Assembly: GCF_900113085.1 (NCBI RefSeq)
Contig: NZ_FOOC01000004.1
Span: 205,124 to 269,123, forward strand
DNA from: Fontimonas thermophila
Lineage (GTDB): Bacteria; Pseudomonadota; Gammaproteobacteria; Nevskiales; Nevskiaceae
Direction: 5' to 3'
Length of the DNA: 64,000 nt
The notes beneath the pieces are model-generated. The model saw only the letters and a list, made by a program, of their open reading frames with translations, was not told where the DNA came from and did no database searches. Each line of letters starts with the position of its first letter. Position 1 is the first letter of the stretch. Positions 63,325 through 64,000 of the stretch are shown here, piece by piece. A program made the translations under genes and the position numbers.

Positions 63325-64000
63325 GCGGCGTGTGGATGGCGGCAATCGTCCTGCTCGGGGCCGCGATCGCGCTGTGGCCTTTGTGGGTGGGCGGCGAGCG
63401 CATGGCACTGCGGCGGCGCTCGCTCAACGTCGCGGCCTATCGCAGCCGGATGGCGGAAATCGAGCTCGAGGTCGAGGCCGGCACGATCACGGCCGATGCC
63501 GCTGCCTCGCTGCGCGACGAGGCGGCGCTGCGTTTGCTGGCAGACGCCGCATCCGAAAACGAGGATCACGAGCACGTGCCGGCGCGCCGGCGGTGGGGGT
63601 TTGCCGCTCTCGGTACGGTCCTGATCGTGACACTGCCCGCCGTGGGTTACTACTTCAGCGATAGCCGCGAGCTGGCGCGCTGGATCGCCGAAGCACGGCG
63701 TGATCCCGAGGCTGCCCAGCGCCTGGCCATCGATAGCATGGTGCAGCGATTGCAAACGCGGCTCGAAAAAGAACCCGCGGATGCGCAGGGCTGGGCCATG
63801 CTCGGCCGTTCATACCAGGTGCTTGGCCGGTATGCAGGCGCCGTCGAGGCCTACGAGCGGGCCAACCGGCTAACCAGCACCGCGCCCAATGCAAGCTGGT
63901 TGGCCGATGAGGCTGAGGCCCGTCTTCTGCTGCAAGGCGATCACGATCTGCAGGGCATGCCGCGCATGTTGTTCGAACGCGCGCTGGCCGTCGATCCGCG
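63321..64000 (+). CDS. ccmI: Cytochrome c maturation protein CcmI, 5' part, cut by window end
   Basis: The frame is open to the last base, giving 226 residues. Two membrane helices (about 3-25 and 91-108) flank a cytosolic loop with a helical segment (YRSRMAEIELEVEAG), then a periplasmic TPR region begins (AQGWAMLGRSYQVLGRYAGAVEAYERA). CcmI binds the apocytochrome and presents it to CcmF/H. The ATG overlaps the ccmH stop. The C-terminal part lies beyond the window. Confidence 0.9.
   Translation, partial: MSGVWMAAIVLLGAAIALWPLWVGGERMALRRRSLNVAAYRSRMAEIELEVEAGTITADAAASLRDEAALRLLADAASENEDHEHVPARRRWGFAALGTVLIVTLPAVGYYFSDSRELARWIAEARRDPEAAQRLAIDSMVQRLQTRLEKEPADAQGWAMLGRSYQVLGRYAGAVEAYERANRLTSTAPNASWLADEAEARLLLQGDHDLQGMPRMLFERALAVDP

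Noticed and set aside
1-64000. tRNA, rRNA, CRISPR, insertion sequence or prophage
   Set aside because: I read the intergenic gaps for T-loop sequences, repeat arrays and transposase or integrase frames and found none; no gap is long enough for an rRNA.

Overview
This is 64 kb of a GC-rich chromosome from a free-living gammaproteobacterium outside the enteric group. The support is gene order and protein type: a GacA/UvrY-type regulator followed by uvrC and pgsA, surE-pcm-yqaA-nlpD, nrdR-ribD-ribE-ribB-ribH-nusB-thiL-pgpA, a System I cytochrome c maturation operon (ccmABCDEFGHI), SufBCDS led by an Rrf2 regulator, and an aspartyl-tRNA synthetase resembling the non-discriminating Pseudomonas enzyme. 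The species cannot be named from sequence alone. I saw no rRNA, tRNA, CRISPR, phage, integrase or transposase. Coding density is very high, and many neighbours overlap as ATGA, GTGA or TGATG, so most strand runs are probably transcription units with coupled translation.

Layout. 1-2618: response regulator, DNA repair and phospholipid synthesis (uvrC, pgsA). 2692-6084: an Smr protein facing surE-pcm-yqaA-nlpD; rpoS, which follows nlpD in many relatives, is absent here. 6222-11755: alanine/threonine synthesis (alaC, hom, thrC) and recJ. 11850-15908: an unusual three-gene block of a secreted M19-like amidohydrolase lipoprotein, an anchored cupredoxin-like protein and a large polytopic membrane protein. 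15913-20969 (minus): sufR-sufB-sufC-sufD-sufS with a clear promoter/operator. 21087-24556: thioesterase, small hydrolase, DUF3293 and a membrane alpha/beta-hydrolase cluster. 24609-29213: long-form KAS III, sppA, alpha/beta hydrolase, murI. 29224-32776: nadC, argF, sodB, grxD and a DJ-1 protein, with readable promoters and terminators. 32900-36341: an isocitrate dehydrogenase fused to a CBS pair, a CinA-like protein and an EamA transporter. 36434-43822: a single-domain response regulator, an FmdB-type zinc ribbon, DUF502, aspS, a lipoprotein, nadA and glyA. 43849-49706: nrdR and the riboflavin/nusB/thiL/pgpA operon. 49806-56718: an AtuA-like protein, ETF-ubiquinone oxidoreductase, EtfBA and an acyl-CoA dehydrogenase, together an acyl-CoA oxidation module feeding the quinone pool; an 83-bp direct duplication lies at the dehydrogenase 3' end. 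56764-57624: folD. 57711-64000: the ccm operon, with ccmI running off the end.

Points most worth attention: (1) the Icd-CBS fusion, which suggests allosteric control of the TCA cycle by a nucleotide ligand; (2) the amidohydrolase/cupredoxin/membrane-protein cassette, whose job I cannot assign; (3) the duplicated 3' end of the acyl-CoA dehydrogenase; (4) the sufR promoter overlapped by a palindrome; (5) structured leaders in front of argF and glyA. No wholly new defence or mobile system is visible; most of the window is housekeeping.
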